NCBI RefSeq assembly: GCF_000701425.1
Contig: NZ_JNIW01000011.1
Span: forward strand, 1 to 64,000
Origin: Deinococcus frigens DSM 12807
GTDB lineage: Bacteria; Deinococcota; Deinococci; Deinococcales; Deinococcaceae
DNA: 64,000 nucleotides
Direction: 5' to 3'
A program made the position numbers and the translations under genes. The notes under the pieces are model-generated. The model made no database searches, was not told the origin of the DNA, and was given only the letters and a program-made list of their open reading frames with translations. Position 1 is the first letter of the stretch, and every line of letters begins with the position of its first letter. This document shows, one piece after another, positions 10,672 through 22,862 of the stretch.

Positions 10672-10916
10672 TCGCCTTGAGCCAGCGCTGCCAGAATGCC
10701 GGGCCGCTGATCATCAAAATACCCGAAGAAGACCTGTTCACCGATGACCGTCACGGGCGCGATCCGCACGTTGGCCCTTGCCTGCATCTCCACCAAAGCC
10801 GCCGGGTCTTCCCGCACGTCCTTCTCGGTGAAGGCCGCCCCCTTGCTGGTCAGCAAACGCTTGACCGCCTCGCAATCGGCGCAGTTGGGAACGGTGTAGA
10901 CGGTGATCTCTGGCAT
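10668..10916 (-). CDS. Glutaredoxin-like thiol protein
   Basis: An 82-residue single-domain glutaredoxin/NrdH-like protein: TVYTVPNCADCEAVKRLL gives a CxxC-type redox site (CADC), with the cis-proline loop IAPVTVIGEQVFFGYFD. It could reduce disulfides or handle thiol-bound metal. It starts 3 bases after the cadA stop and overlaps the ZIP gene by 4 bp (ATGA), so translation is coupled within the operon. Confidence 0.86.
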   Translation of the reverse strand: MPEITVYTVPNCADCEAVKRLLTSKGAAFTEKDVREDPAALVEMQARANVRIAPVTVIGEQVFFGYFDDQRPGILAALAQGE

Positions 10917-10918
10917 GC

Positions 10919-13165
10919 TTACACGCTCCCGGACGCGGGCAGGCCGCCTGATGCTCGGGCTTGCTTGACCGGGCCTCCCTTCCAGCCCAGCAGCCGCAGT
11001 GCATTGGCGGTCACGATGGCCGTGGCCCCGGTGTCGGCCAGAATCGCCATCCACAGATTTGTGTAGCCCAGCAGCGTCGTGACCAGAAAGATGGCCTTGA
11101 GGCCCAGCGCGAAGGCGATATTCCACTTGATATTCGTCATGGTGTCGCGCGACAGTTGCACCAGATCGGCCACGTCCCCGACCCGCTCGCGCAGCAGGGC
11201 CGCGTCCGCCGTTTCCAGCGCCACATCGGTGCCGCCGCCCATCGCGATGCCCACATCCGCCTGCGCCAGCGCCGGGGCGTCGTTGATGCCGTCGCCCACC
11301 ATTGCCACACCGCCGTTTTTCTTGAGTTCGGAGATCAGCCGTAGCTTGTCTTCGGGCAGCAGCTCCGCCTGCACGTCCAGACCCAGCCCGGAGGCGATGG
11401 CGCGGCCCGTGCGGGCATTGTCGCCGGTCAGCATCACGGCGTTCACGCCCATTTCCTTGAGGCGGGCGATGGCCGCTCTGGCGTCCTCGCGCGGTTCGTC
11501 GCGGATGGCCAGCACGCCCAGCACCGCGTCCACACTGTGCACCACTACCGCTGTTTTTCCCGCTTCTTCCAGTGCGGTCAGCTTGCCCTGAAGGTCAGCC
11601 GTCAGATTGAGGGTGCTGCCTGCATGCTGGGGAGAGCTGATGAAGAGACTGCGCCCCTCCACCGTCGCGCTGACGCCCTTCCCGGCGATGGCTCTGGCGT
11701 CCTGCGCGGTGGGAGCCGAGACATTTATCCGCGCGGCCTCCTTTATGATCGCCCGCGCCAGCGGATGAGAACTGCCCGCTTCTACGGCGGCGGCCAGCCT
11801 CAGCACCTCGCTCCCGGATGCGCCCACGCCCAGCACGTCCGTCACGCGCGGTTTGCCCGCCGTCAGGGTGCCGGTCTTATCGAAGGCCACCGTTTTCACC
11901 GTGCCAATCGTCTCCAGCGCCGCGCCGCCCTTGATCAGCAGGCCGCGCCGCGTTCCCGCACTAATTCCACTCGTGATCGCCGCAGGCACGCTTAGCACCA
12001 GCGCACACGGGCAGCCGATCAGCAGCAGCGTGATGCCCTTGTAAAGCCACGGATACCACTGCGCGCCCAGCAGCAGCGGCGGCACCAGGGCCACCAGCGC
12101 CGAAACCAGCACCACCCCTGGCGTGTAAGAGCGGCTGAAACGGTCAATAAAACGCGCGGTGGCCGCTTTGCTGCCCTCAGCTTCCTCTACCAGCTCGATG
12201 ATGCGGGCAATGGTGTTGTCGCTGGCCCCCTTCTCCACCGCGATGCTCAGCACGCCGTCGGTGTTGATGCTGCCCGCGAAGACGGTGTCGCCCACGGTCT
12301 TGGTGACGGGCATGCTCTCGCCAGTCACTGGGCTGTCGTCCAGGCTGGATGTGCCGCTCAGGATGGTGCCGTCTGCCGGAACTCGTCCGCCGGGGCGCAC
12401 CTGCACGATCTGCCCCACTTGCAGCGAATCGGCGGGAACTTCGCGCGTCCCAGTTCCTTCCACCAGCAGCGCGGTCTTGGGGGCCAGCGCCGCCAGCGCC
12501 TGAATGCCCGCCCGCGCCCGGCCCGCTGCCACACCCTCCAGCAGCTCCCCGACGGCGAAGAAGAACACAACGACTGCGCCCTCCGCCGCCTGTCCGATCA
12601 ACACCGCGCCAACGGCGGCCAGCGAGACGAGCATGTTGATGGAAAACGGATCGCCCAGCCGCGCACTGGCCCAGGCTTGCCGTGCCAGCGGCCACACGCC
12701 CAGCACCGTCGCCGCGATATAACCGTACACCGCGTATGGCGGCGCGACGAAACCCAGCCCCCAGGCCAGCGCCAGCAGCACGCCGGAAAAGATCACCAGT
12801 CTGCCCTGCCTGCCGGCGTACCACGGCGTTCCAGCGGGCAGGACCGCGTGGACGTGTCCGGCGTGGTCCTCTGCCGAGTGATCGTGGTCGCTAGAGGCCG
12901 GCCTGCCTTGTGCCGGCGGCACCGTTGCCTGCAAAGAAGGCGTGTAGCCCAGCGCCCGCAGATTCTTTTCCAGAACGGTGCGGGCCGTCTGCGACTCGTC
13001 CAGCTCCAGCCTCAGCGTTTGCTTGCTGAAACTGGTTTTGATCGCCGCTGTACCGGGCAGGCGGCCCACCATCTGCTCGACTTTCTGCACGCAACTGGCG
13101 CAGTCCATGCCGTCCACGAAATACAGCAGGGGGGCAGTACCGGAGGTCGGAGAGGAGGAATCCAT
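10919..13165 (-). CDS. cadA: Heavy-metal P1B-type ATPase (CadA/ZntA-like)
   Basis: A metal-exporting P-type ATPase of 748 aa. Domains in order: N-terminal HMA domain with GMDCASCVQKVE; a His-rich linker (DHDHSAEDHAGHVH); membrane segments; actuator TGESMPV; transmembrane CPCALVLS metal site; phosphorylation site DKTGTLTAGK; hinge GDGINDAPALAQADVG. The CPC motif with a Cys-type HMA fits Zn(II)/Cd(II)/Pb(II) export. ATG 13165 is chosen over an upstream start because TATATT sits seven bases before it (leaderless layout). First gene of the metal operon. Confidence 0.93.
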   Translation of the reverse strand: MDSSSPTSGTAPLLYFVDGMDCASCVQKVEQMVGRLPGTAAIKTSFSKQTLRLELDESQTARTVLEKNLRALGYTPSLQATVPPAQGRPASSDHDHSAEDHAGHVHAVLPAGTPWYAGRQGRLVIFSGVLLALAWGLGFVAPPYAVYGYIAATVLGVWPLARQAWASARLGDPFSINMLVSLAAVGAVLIGQAAEGAVVVFFFAVGELLEGVAAGRARAGIQALAALAPKTALLVEGTGTREVPADSLQVGQIVQVRPGGRVPADGTILSGTSSLDDSPVTGESMPVTKTVGDTVFAGSINTDGVLSIAVEKGASDNTIARIIELVEEAEGSKAATARFIDRFSRSYTPGVVLVSALVALVPPLLLGAQWYPWLYKGITLLLIGCPCALVLSVPAAITSGISAGTRRGLLIKGGAALETIGTVKTVAFDKTGTLTAGKPRVTDVLGVGASGSEVLRLAAAVEAGSSHPLARAIIKEAARINVSAPTAQDARAIAGKGVSATVEGRSLFISSPQHAGSTLNLTADLQGKLTALEEAGKTAVVVHSVDAVLGVLAIRDEPREDARAAIARLKEMGVNAVMLTGDNARTGRAIASGLGLDVQAELLPEDKLRLISELKKNGGVAMVGDGINDAPALAQADVGIAMGGGTDVALETADAALLRERVGDVADLVQLSRDTMTNIKWNIAFALGLKAIFLVTTLLGYTNLWMAILADTGATAIVTANALRLLGWKGGPVKQARASGGLPASGSV

Positions 13166-13172
13166 GAACTCC

Positions 13173-13204
13173 AATATATATGAATGGTTGCTCAGATGTT
13201 GAGC
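13173..13204 (-). promoter_or_regulatory. Promoter and candidate CadC-type operator of cadA
   Basis: On the minus strand a TATATT -10 box (13178-13173) lies seven bases before the cadA start. The expected -35 region overlaps an inverted repeat, GCTCA-N5-TGAGC (13190-13204). A repressor bound there would block polymerase. The ArsR/CadC-like gene at the end of the operon is the obvious candidate regulator; this pairing is inferred. Confidence 0.55.
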
Positions 13205-13388
13205 TTGGTGGGAATGCCAGATTGCCAAGCATCAAAGGGCAACCATTTCAAGGAACAGATGCGCCGCCCTGCGCGAAGTCGAGGGGCTGTCCCATACAAA
13301 GAGGCCGGCCCCGCTCGGCGTGACAGCTTTTTAGCAAGCGCGCTGAACAGCTTTGCCCGCGTTGATGGCGTAAAGTACCCTCCAGCCC

Positions 13389-14096
13389 ATGCCCGCGCCC
13401 AATTACCTCCGCTCCATCTGCGTCATTCCGGTCACGCCAGGCACGGACGTTCAGGACCCGGCCTTGTGGGGGCGCGTCTTTACCGGCTGGCGACAGCTTC
13501 CCCTGCGCGAATCCGGCGGCTCGCTGACCGCCCACGCCGAGGGCGTGTTCGGTCTGGTGACCTCGCAGGACCGGGCCGAGGTCCGGGCCGGAGCGGTGCA
13601 TCTGGCGTCGTGGCCGCAGGCGGCCCACCATCTGCCCGCCCTGGTGAGTACCCTGGACGGCGGCACATTCGTTGTGCTGCGCGTGTTTGGCGTCCATCTG
13701 ACCGAGGTGCAGGACCAGACCGAACGCCTGACCGAGCGGTTGCTCAGGGAGCGGGCCTTCACCTTCTTTCCCGGCACCCGCGTCACGCTGGCCGTCAGCG
13801 TGGAGGGCGTGCGCCTGGACCTGACTGGCGGACGAATTCGGGCGGCGCAGGGTGGGGCGTGGCGCGGCTTCTACCACCGAAATAAATACGCCCTGAACGT
13901 CATGCTGGTGGTATTCGTGCTGGCCCTCTCGGCGGTGCTGTTCGTCACGCCCATGCGCCCCTATACGCCGCTGGGCAAGGTCTACGACCTGTCGGGCCGC
14001 GTGCTGTCGGCGGTGCTGTTTAACATCGTGCTGCTGGGATCGCAGTTTCTGTTCTACCTGCGCCACCGCGACGTGATCGAGTGGGAAAAGCCGTAA
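13389..14096 (+). CDS. Hypothetical protein with two C-terminal membrane segments
   Basis: A 235-residue protein I do not recognise. Residues 1-165 look soluble and mixed alpha/beta. Two hydrophobic segments follow (NVMLVVFVLALSAVLFV near 169-186; VLSAVLFNIVLLGSQFLFY near 206-224) with a short charged tail RHRDVIEWEKP. A TACCCT box seven bases before ATG suggests a leaderless message. It stands alone between the metal operon, which diverges from it, and the lysine cluster. Confidence 0.7.
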   Translation: MPAPNYLRSICVIPVTPGTDVQDPALWGRVFTGWRQLPLRESGGSLTAHAEGVFGLVTSQDRAEVRAGAVHLASWPQAAHHLPALVSTLDGGTFVVLRVFGVHLTEVQDQTERLTERLLRERAFTFFPGTRVTLAVSVEGVRLDLTGGRIRAAQGGAWRGFYHRNKYALNVMLVVFVLALSAVLFVTPMRPYTPLGKVYDLSGRVLSAVLFNIVLLGSQFLFYLRHRDVIEWEKP

Positions 14097-14117
14097 GACT
14101 GGTGTGCGGGCAAGTGG

Positions 14118-14159
14118 CGGTTAGACCTCTGAACCGCCGAACCGCGCCCCGGGCGCGAT
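14118..14159. promoter_or_regulatory. Two dyads upstream of the lysine cluster
   Basis: GGCGGTT/AACCGCC (14118-14124 with 14134-14140) and CGCGCCC/GGGCGCG (14145-14151 with 14153-14159) lie between the preceding gene and the lysU-like start. Neither is followed by a T run. GATACT six bases before ATG 14169 could be a -10 box, which would place the second dyad over the core promoter. Confidence 0.35.
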
Positions 14160-14168
14160 ACTGCCCCC

Positions 14169-14696
14169 ATGCCCCGCGTCTGGAAATTTGGTGACAGCGT
14201 GAACACCGACGACATCCTGCCCGGCAAGTTCGCGCCGTTCATGGCCGGTGAGGACGTGTTTCAGACCTTCGCCTTCCACTACACCCGACCTGAATTTGCC
14301 GCCACGGTGCGGCCCGGTGACCTGTTGATCGGCGGGCGCAACTGGGGCCTGGGCAGCAGCCGCGAGTACGCGCCGCAGGCGCTCAAGAAGCTGCGGGTCG
14401 GGGCCATCGTGGCCCCCAGCTTCGCGCGCATCCACTACCGCAACCTCCTGAATCTGGGCATTCCCGCCTTCGAGGCCGACCTGACCGGCGTGCTGGAAGA
14501 CGGTGAAGAGATCACGCTGGACATCGAAACGGGCGTGCTGACCCACCCGCGCGGCACCGTGCAGCTTCCGCCCCCGCCCGAATTTCTGCGCGAGGCGCTG
14601 GCCGAGGGCAGCATCCTGGCCTTTTTCAAGAAGCATGGCCGCTTTCCCGGCGAACACGGTGCAGGCGAGAAGCCGCCTGAAGACCCCTTAAACTGA
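14169..14696 (+). CDS. lysU: Homoaconitase/isopropylmalate dehydratase small subunit
   Basis: A 175-residue swivel-domain subunit of the aconitase superfamily (LeuD/LysU/HacB type). Family motifs: KFGDSVNTDDILPGKF at the start, GGRNWGLGSSREYAPQAL, and SFARIHYRNLLNLGIP. Directly upstream of LysW and LysX genes, so its role is most likely homoaconitate hydration in the alpha-aminoadipate route to lysine; LeuD of leucine synthesis is the alternative. The large subunit is not in the window. The short acidic/proline tail (GAGEKPPEDPLN) looks disordered. Confidence 0.82.
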   Translation: MPRVWKFGDSVNTDDILPGKFAPFMAGEDVFQTFAFHYTRPEFAATVRPGDLLIGGRNWGLGSSREYAPQALKKLRVGAIVAPSFARIHYRNLLNLGIPAFEADLTGVLEDGEEITLDIETGVLTHPRGTVQLPPPPEFLREALAEGSILAFFKKHGRFPGEHGAGEKPPEDPLN

Positions 14697-14701
14697 CGTC
14701 T

Positions 14702-15058
14702 ATGGCAACGCTGGAAATTGAATGCCCCGTCTGCGCCGAGGTGCTGGAATTGACCGATCAGGACCGCGCCGAATTGCAGCCGGGCGACGTGATCGTCTGC
14801 GATTCGTGCAACGCCGAGATGGAAATCACCCGCAACGGCGGCGGCGAGGACTTCGAGCTGGAACTGCTGGGCATCCTGACCACCTGTCCCAACTGCGCCG
14901 AGGAATTCGAGGTCACCGAGGAACTGCTCGCCACCGCACCCACCCTGCATGCCAGTGATGGCAGTGAGGTCAGCGTGGTGAATTGTCCCCACTGCCGGGC
15001 CAGCATCGAGCTGGAGTTCGAGGACGGGCCAGAAGGCCGCTCGCTGTCTAGCCAATAA
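14702..15058 (+). CDS. Double zinc-ribbon protein related to LysW
   Basis: A 118-residue protein with two zinc-ribbon modules: Cys 8/11 with 33/36 (ECPVC ... VCDSC) and Cys 62/65 with 95/98 (TCPNC ... NCPHC). The first module resembles LysW in spacing and in the acidic strand following it. It lacks the EDWGE C-terminal tail that LysW uses to carry amino groups and ends EGRSLSSQ. It sits between the homoaconitase subunit and the true LysW, 5 bases after the former. Function unknown; possibly a scaffold for the lysine enzymes. Confidence 0.75.
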   Translation: MATLEIECPVCAEVLELTDQDRAELQPGDVIVCDSCNAEMEITRNGGGEDFELELLGILTTCPNCAEEFEVTEELLATAPTLHASDGSEVSVVNCPHCRASIELEFEDGPEGRSLSSQ

Positions 15059-15107
15059 CATCTGAAAAGACTGATAAGCCTTAACGTATCAAACGAGAGG
15101 AGAAACT

Positions 15108-15282
<175 letters not shown>

Positions 15283-15357
15283 CCCTTTTCAGCGTCTGGC
15301 GGTCAGCGCACCACTGCTCTGGCCGCCATCTGCTGAGGGCTACTCCCCGCTTCTGCC

Positions 15358-16209
15358 ATGGCCGAACTCGCCGTTCTGTATGACCGCATCCGCCCCGACG
15401 AGAAAATGCTGTTCGAGGCGCTGGACGCCCTGGGCACGCCTTACGACAAGGTGTATGTCCCGCACCTGAAACTGACCTTCGACGAGGCCGGAGCCGCAGG
15501 CGTGCCGTGGAAGGTGGCCATCGAACGCTGCGTCAGCCAGACGCGCGGCCACGCGGTCACCCGCGCGCTGGAAGGCTTCGGCGTGCAGGTGATCAACCCT
15601 GGCCACGTCATAGAACTGTGCGGCGACAAGCTGGCGACGAACGCGCGCCTGTATGCCGCTGGCCTGCCCACACCGCGCACCGGTGTGAGCTTCGACGGAG
15701 ACGCTGCATTGCAGCAGATTGAGGCGCTGGGCTATCCGCTGGTTCTCAAACCCACCGTCGGTTCGTGGGGCCGCATGGTCAGCAAGCTCAATGACCGCGA
15801 CGCCGCCGAGGCCGTGATCGAGCACAAGGAAGTGCTGGGCGGCCCGCAGCACGCCGTCTTCTACGTGCAGGAGCTGATCCACAAACCCGAACGCGACATC
15901 CGGGCCTTCGTGATCGGCGGCGGGTGCATCGGCGCGATCTACCGGACCTCCGGCCACTGGATCACCAATACGGCGCGCGGCGCAAAGGCCAGCAACTGCG
16001 AAATCACGCCCGAGCTGGCGGACCTGGCCGTGCGGGCCGCCGCCGCTGTGGACGGCAGAATCGTCGCCGTCGATCTGGTAGAAGATTCGGAGCGCGGTCT
16101 GCTGGTCATCGAGATCAACCACACCATGGAGTTCAAGAACAGCGTGTCCACCACGGGCGTGGATATTCCCCGGAAGATGGGCGAGTACGCGCTTGGGCTG
16201 CTGGGGTAG
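15358..16209 (+). CDS. lysX: Alpha-aminoadipate--LysW ligase
   Basis: An ATP-grasp ligase of 283 aa that attaches the amino group of alpha-aminoadipate to the C-terminal glutamate of LysW. ATP-grasp features: [20 protein letters not shown], the grip [19 protein letters not shown], and the metal-binding end [13 protein letters not shown]. ArgX is a close relative acting on glutamate, but the adjacent lysW and lysU-like genes favour LysX. The 76-nt gap after lysW contains no clear terminator, so cotranscription is likely. Confidence 0.9.
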   Translation: MAELAVLYDRIRPDEKMLFEALDALGTPYDKVYVPHLKLTFDEAGAAGVPWKVAIERCVSQTRGHAVTRALEGFGVQVINPGHVIELCGDKLATNARLYAAGLPTPRTGVSFDGDAALQQIEALGYPLVLKPTVGSWGRMVSKLNDRDAAEAVIEHKEVLGGPQHAVFYVQELIHKPERDIRAFVIGGGCIGAIYRTSGHWITNTARGAKASNCEITPELADLAVRAAAAVDGRIVAVDLVEDSERGLLVIEINHTMEFKNSVSTTGVDIPRKMGEYALGLLG

Positions 16210-16284
16210 CCGTCCGAAGATCTGAACGCTCTGGCTCCCCGCTCCTGCTGACTTGTTCACCCCGGATGCTCTAGCCTCGGGGAC

Positions 16285-18120
<1,836 letters not shown>

Positions 18121-18130
18121 ACGGGGACTG

Positions 18131-19327
18131 TCACCGCTTAAGGGCCGCCTTCATCTGCTCGACAGCTCTGGACAGGATCTGCGTGTAGTTGGGCTGCGGC
18201 TGAGCCATCACGGCGTTCATGGCCTCGCCCCAGGGCTGCCACAGGAAGTTATTGTCGGTGAGGTGTGGAATCAGGGTTCCTCTGAGGATGACTTCATCAA
18301 AGCTGCTCACGACTGAATTGTTTCGCAAGTCGGCGCGGGCCTTGCTGCTGGCTGGAATCCGCCCGCCTGCGGTTGCGAGGGCCACCTGCGCTTCCCGGCC
18401 CGTGAGCTGCCTGGCAAACTGTGCGGCCTCTGTTTGCTGTGTGCTGGCCGCGCTCACGAAAACTCCGTACACGCTGACGAATGGACTCCACTCGTGGGTC
18501 GCTCCGGGTGGCGAGGGAAGGGGCACGAGACCGAAGTCCATCCCGGCCAGAACTAGGTCGGCCATGTCCCACGGTCCGGCCAGGAACATGGCTGCCTTCC
18601 CCTCCAGAAACAGGCGTTTTGCGGCTTCATCGTCCACGTGGGCAGTGAGCATCCGGTCCCGGTAGATCAGGTCATTGAGCAGCGCCGCCGCCTTGACGGC
18701 TCCCGGGCTGGCAAGCCCAATGTCCTGCGAATCAGGCTCTCCGTTCCTGCGGCCAAAAACGTATCCGCCGTAAGCCGCGATCAGGCCGTAGTTCAGGTAG
18801 GGATTGCGCGCGTCCCAGACCACCCCGAATCTGCCACCCCAGGTATTGAGGCGGGCGGCGTTCAAAAAGTCCTGCCACGTTCGGGGTGGGGTCCCAACCA
18901 GCTTCCTGTTATACACCAGCGCAACGGCCTCTGCCGCCAGGGGGAGACCGTATTGTTTGCCCGCGAATTCCATTGCGGTCAGGGCCAGGGCATCATCGGC
19001 TGAGTCCAGCTTGAAACTGTTGAGTGGTGCAACCACACCAGCCTGGACAGATCGGGCCAGGTAGTCGTGGGGGACGCCGACGAACAGATCGGGGGCTGGA
19101 ATGCCCTCAGGGCGTTCGTCACCCATAAAACTGGTCACCGCCTCATCAAAGGAGACCGCATGAATGGTGATGTGCTGGCCGGTGCGAAATGTGAAGGCTC
19201 CAGCCTGCGCCCTCAGCCAGTCGGCATCCGCACCGATAAAATGGCTCCAGACCGAAAGAGGGGCCGCGCACGAAGCGCCAGTTCCAGCAAACATTAGAGC
19301 GATCACCCATGAGGCCCGCAGTTTCAT
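18131..19327 (-). CDS. Extracellular solute-binding protein (family 1)
   Basis: A 398-residue periplasmic binding protein resembling sugar-binding components of ABC importers. It has a signal peptide (residues 1-22, GASCAAPLSV; the cysteine could be a lipobox variant), then family features YGLPLAAEAVALVYNRKLV, the TWQDFLNAA segment, GKAAMFLAGPWDM and the C-terminal PWGEAMNAVM. No permease or ATPase genes are adjacent, so it must partner with distant ones. A copy of the 36-bp triple half-site element lies 60 bp upstream of its start. Confidence 0.86.
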   Translation of the reverse strand: MKLRASWVIALMFAGTGASCAAPLSVWSHFIGADADWLRAQAGAFTFRTGQHITIHAVSFDEAVTSFMGDERPEGIPAPDLFVGVPHDYLARSVQAGVVAPLNSFKLDSADDALALTAMEFAGKQYGLPLAAEAVALVYNRKLVGTPPRTWQDFLNAARLNTWGGRFGVVWDARNPYLNYGLIAAYGGYVFGRRNGEPDSQDIGLASPGAVKAAALLNDLIYRDRMLTAHVDDEAAKRLFLEGKAAMFLAGPWDMADLVLAGMDFGLVPLPSPPGATHEWSPFVSVYGVFVSAASTQQTEAAQFARQLTGREAQVALATAGGRIPASSKARADLRNNSVVSSFDEVILRGTLIPHLTDNNFLWQPWGEAMNAVMAQPQPNYTQILSRAVEQMKAALKR

Positions 19328-19386
19328 ACACTGCGAATGTTAGCTGATCCACTCTCCGAGAACGGCAAGTATGTTGCAAACAAAAA

Positions 19387-19422
19387 TTTCACGAATTAGA
19401 CATATCGTGAAATGATTCACTT
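19387..19422 (+). repeat. 36-bp triple half-site element, copy A
   Basis: TTTCACGA (start) and TCGTGAAA (positions 20-27 area) form one dyad; GTGAA-N4-TTCAC forms a second that shares the middle half-site. Spacing of the three half-sites is identical in the copies at 25845, 27454, 44146 and 60344. This copy is upstream of the solute-binding protein gene, unlike the others, which follow stop codons. Confidence 0.75.
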
Positions 19423-19507
19423 GCACACCATAGAGTGGAGCAATATTAAAAAAATAGAGGCCAGGTTGCCCCGGCCCCTCCATCCGTTCAGGGCGATCTG
19501 AAAATGC

Positions 19508-19972
19508 TTATGCCTGCGGCTGCTGCAATTGCGGTCCATGGGGACCGGGGCCCTCCAGCGTGGCGTAGTCATCCTGAAAGTGCATCAGTACGCCTCCGAA
19601 CAGCGTGTCGAAGGTTTCCTGGGGCATCTCGGCTAGGGTGGGGTAGAAGCCCACGTATTCCAGCCACACGTTGCCGTCCGTGTCGATGCTGCGGGCAAAG
19701 GCGCGCTCGCGGTTGCGGTCGTTGAGCATGTTGACCACCTCTTCACGGCGCTCGGTGTAGGTCTTCTGCGTCACGCAGGTGACTTCCAGGCGCGAGGTGT
19801 TGTTGGGACCGTCGTTGACGCTGACCAGCACGGCGGCGTCGCCCATCTCGAAGCGCCAACCCATGCGGATGAAGCGCTGGCCGTTGTTCTCTTCCATATC
19901 GAGCTGGACTTCCTTTTCCTTCAGGTACTTCGCCAGCGTGTCCAGGGTCAGCAGTGCCGTTTCCATCGTCAT
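19508..19972 (-). CDS. YbjN-like domain protein
   Basis: A 154-residue acidic soluble protein of the YbjN/type III secretion chaperone-like fold: [19 protein letters not shown] at the start, then [19 protein letters not shown] and a long helix region with [17 protein letters not shown]. Members are often stress-linked chaperone-like proteins without assigned function. Start chosen at ATG 19972, which has AAGGAGATGG nine bases upstream; the longer open frame lacks support. The C-terminus is rich in Gln and Pro. Confidence 0.7.
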   Translation of the reverse strand: MTMETALLTLDTLAKYLKEKEVQLDMEENNGQRFIRMGWRFEMGDAAVLVSVNDGPNNTSRLEVTCVTQKTYTERREEVVNMLNDRNRERAFARSIDTDGNVWLEYVGFYPTLAEMPQETFDTLFGGVLMHFQDDYATLEGPGPHGPQLQQPQA

Positions 19973-20112
19973 CAAAACCATCTCCTTGAGGGTGAAGCTC
20001 AACTGTACAAAATCAGGTGCGTGTTGCGGTGTGATTTCAAGCCCGAACGATTCTAACACCCCCCGTCTGGAAGAAACCTTGAACCCGGGTGCAAGGCGCC
20101 GGGGGTGTGCCT

Positions 20113-20466
20113 TCAGGGTCTGGACAGGATCCGCAGAGTGACCGGCGCGACGCCCTGACCTAGGATGCCCAGTGTGGCGGCGGCAGAGCGTGACAGGTCA
20201 ATCACCCGGCGGGCATTGCCAAACGGTCCCCGGTCATTGACCATCACGTCCACGCTGCGGCCCGTGCCGGTGTGGGTGACCCGCACCCAGGTCCCGAAGG
20301 GCAGCGTCCGGTGCGCGGCGGTCATGACCGTCTGCCGCGTGGCCCTGCCGCCGTAAAACACCGCCGAACCGCTCTGAAAGACGGCGGTGGACGCGCTGGT
20401 TGTCCCCCAGGTCATGCTGCCAGCAGGGGAGAGGATCAACGCCAGGGCCAGAGCCACCCGTTTCAA
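20113..20466 (-). CDS. RlpA-like septal/cell-wall protein
   Basis: A 117-residue secreted single double-psi beta-barrel protein. A signal peptide ends near residue 25; then [38 protein letters not shown], and [20 protein letters not shown] are the RlpA/expansin-like core with the conserved NDRGPF and D-L-S motifs. RlpA family proteins cleave or bind naked glycan strands at the septum. The start is TTG, supported by AAGGAG five bases before and by TTGA overlap with the upstream peptidase stop. Confidence 0.88.
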   Translation of the reverse strand: MKRVALALALILSPAGSMTWGTTSASTAVFQSGSAVFYGGRATRQTVMTAAHRTLPFGTWVRVTHTGTGRSVDVMVNDRGPFGNARRVIDLSRSAAATLGILGQGVAPVTLRILSRP

Positions 20467-21512
20467 ACCGGCTCCTTGGGCGCGTGGCTCAGCACCTGAT
20501 AGCCATCGGTCGTCACCAGCAGCAAGTCCTCGATGCGCACGCCGCCCACGTCCGGCAGATACGCGCCCGGCTCGATGGTGATGACCATGCCCGCCGCCAG
20601 CACGTCCTCGCTGGTGCCGCGCAGTCCCGGCCCTTCATGCACCTCCAGCCCGACGCCGTGACCCAGCGAATGCGCGAACGCCTCGCCCAGGCCGTGTCCG
20701 GTCAGGACATCGCGCGCGATCCTGTCGAGGTCCGCCGCCCGCACGCCCGGCTTCACGGCCCTGATGGCAGCTTCCTCGGCCTCCAGCACCGCGTGATACA
20801 CGCGCCGCATCTCGTCCGACGGCGTTCCTACAGCTACGGTGCGCGTCATGTCGCTGTTGTAGCCGCTGAGCCGCGCACCCATGTCCACCGTCACCAGTTC
20901 ACCGTCCCCGATGACCCGTTCAGAGGCCAGCCCGTGCGGCATGGCTCCACGCGGCCCGCTTGCCACGATCACGCCGAACGCGCTCCCGGCTCCGGCCCGT
21001 CGCAGCCGCGTCTCGATCTCCAGCGCGATGTCCAGTTCCCGCACCTCGGCGATGATCATGGGCCGGACTTCATTGAAGACCTGATCCGCCAGATTCTGCG
21101 CCGCCCGGATGGCGGCTATCTCCTGTGCCGTCTTGATCTGCCGCAGCCCCTGGATCATGCCGCGCAACGGCACCAGCTTGGCGTCGGGCCAGTGTTCCTT
21201 CAAATCGTCCAGCCCCGCCACCGTCAGGCTGTCGGACTCGAAACCGACCGTCTGACCCTTCAAGAGAGCTGCTGCGTGCTTGAAGGTCTCCGGGGGCCGG
21301 GCGATGAATTGCGGCAGGCCCGACTCCTCGCGCGCCTGGACGGTGTAGCGCGCGTCGGTGTACAGCGTGGCCGCGTCCGGCGTGACCAGCACCCTGCCGT
21401 CCTCTGGCGAGGAAAAACCCGTCAGCGCCCGCACATTCGCCGGATGGCTGACCCACAGGGCGTCCACGCCCGCGCCGCGCATGGCGTCTCTCAACTGTTG
21501 CAGTTGGCTCAT
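20463..21512 (-). CDS. Xaa-Pro aminopeptidase/dipeptidase (M24)
   Basis: A 349-residue M24 creatinase-fold metallopeptidase. Dinuclear metal ligands are readable: D in [18 protein letters not shown] (two aspartates), H in [18 protein letters not shown] in [11 protein letters not shown] and E in [11 protein letters not shown]. The N-terminal domain has [18 protein letters not shown]. The length fits PepQ/PepP-like enzymes that release N-terminal residues before proline. Start ATG 21512; the frame further upstream is antisense to sucC and is not real. Confidence 0.9.
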   Translation of the reverse strand: MSQLQQLRDAMRGAGVDALWVSHPANVRALTGFSSPEDGRVLVTPDAATLYTDARYTVQAREESGLPQFIARPPETFKHAAALLKGQTVGFESDSLTVAGLDDLKEHWPDAKLVPLRGMIQGLRQIKTAQEIAAIRAAQNLADQVFNEVRPMIIAEVRELDIALEIETRLRRAGAGSAFGVIVASGPRGAMPHGLASERVIGDGELVTVDMGARLSGYNSDMTRTVAVGTPSDEMRRVYHAVLEAEEAAIRAVKPGVRAADLDRIARDVLTGHGLGEAFAHSLGHGVGLEVHEGPGLRGTSEDVLAAGMVITIEPGAYLPDVGGVRIEDLLLVTTDGYQVLSHAPKEPV

Positions 21513-21637
21513 AAACTGGGAGGCTAACACTTCGCCCGCCGCCTGTTCGTGCTGCCGCCCCATCCTGTCCCCGTTCAGGAGACACCACGCTGTTGAGGGT
21601 TTGCGCGTGAAAGCGCCCGCCAATCGGATGGGACGCC

Positions 21638-21713
21638 TATACTCCTCTACCGGGACAAGATCAGATTTTTTGAGAACGGGCCTGCTCAGGCCGCCCCCCA
21701 AGGAGGGAGAAAC
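21638..21713 (+). promoter_or_regulatory. sucC promoter -10 box and leader
   Basis: TATACT at 21638-21643 is a good -10 box. It would give a leader of about 65 nt before the sucC GTG, containing a small perfect palindrome GGCCTG-CT-CAGGCC (21679-21692) and AAGGAGGGAG as ribosome site. No convincing -35 is seen at standard spacing. Confidence 0.5.

Positions 21714-22862
<1,149 letters not shown>

Noticed and set aside
13184..13885. 233-codon plus-strand frame
   Set aside because: It overlaps the better supported gene at 13389-14096 in another frame and has Arg/Gly-rich shadow composition.
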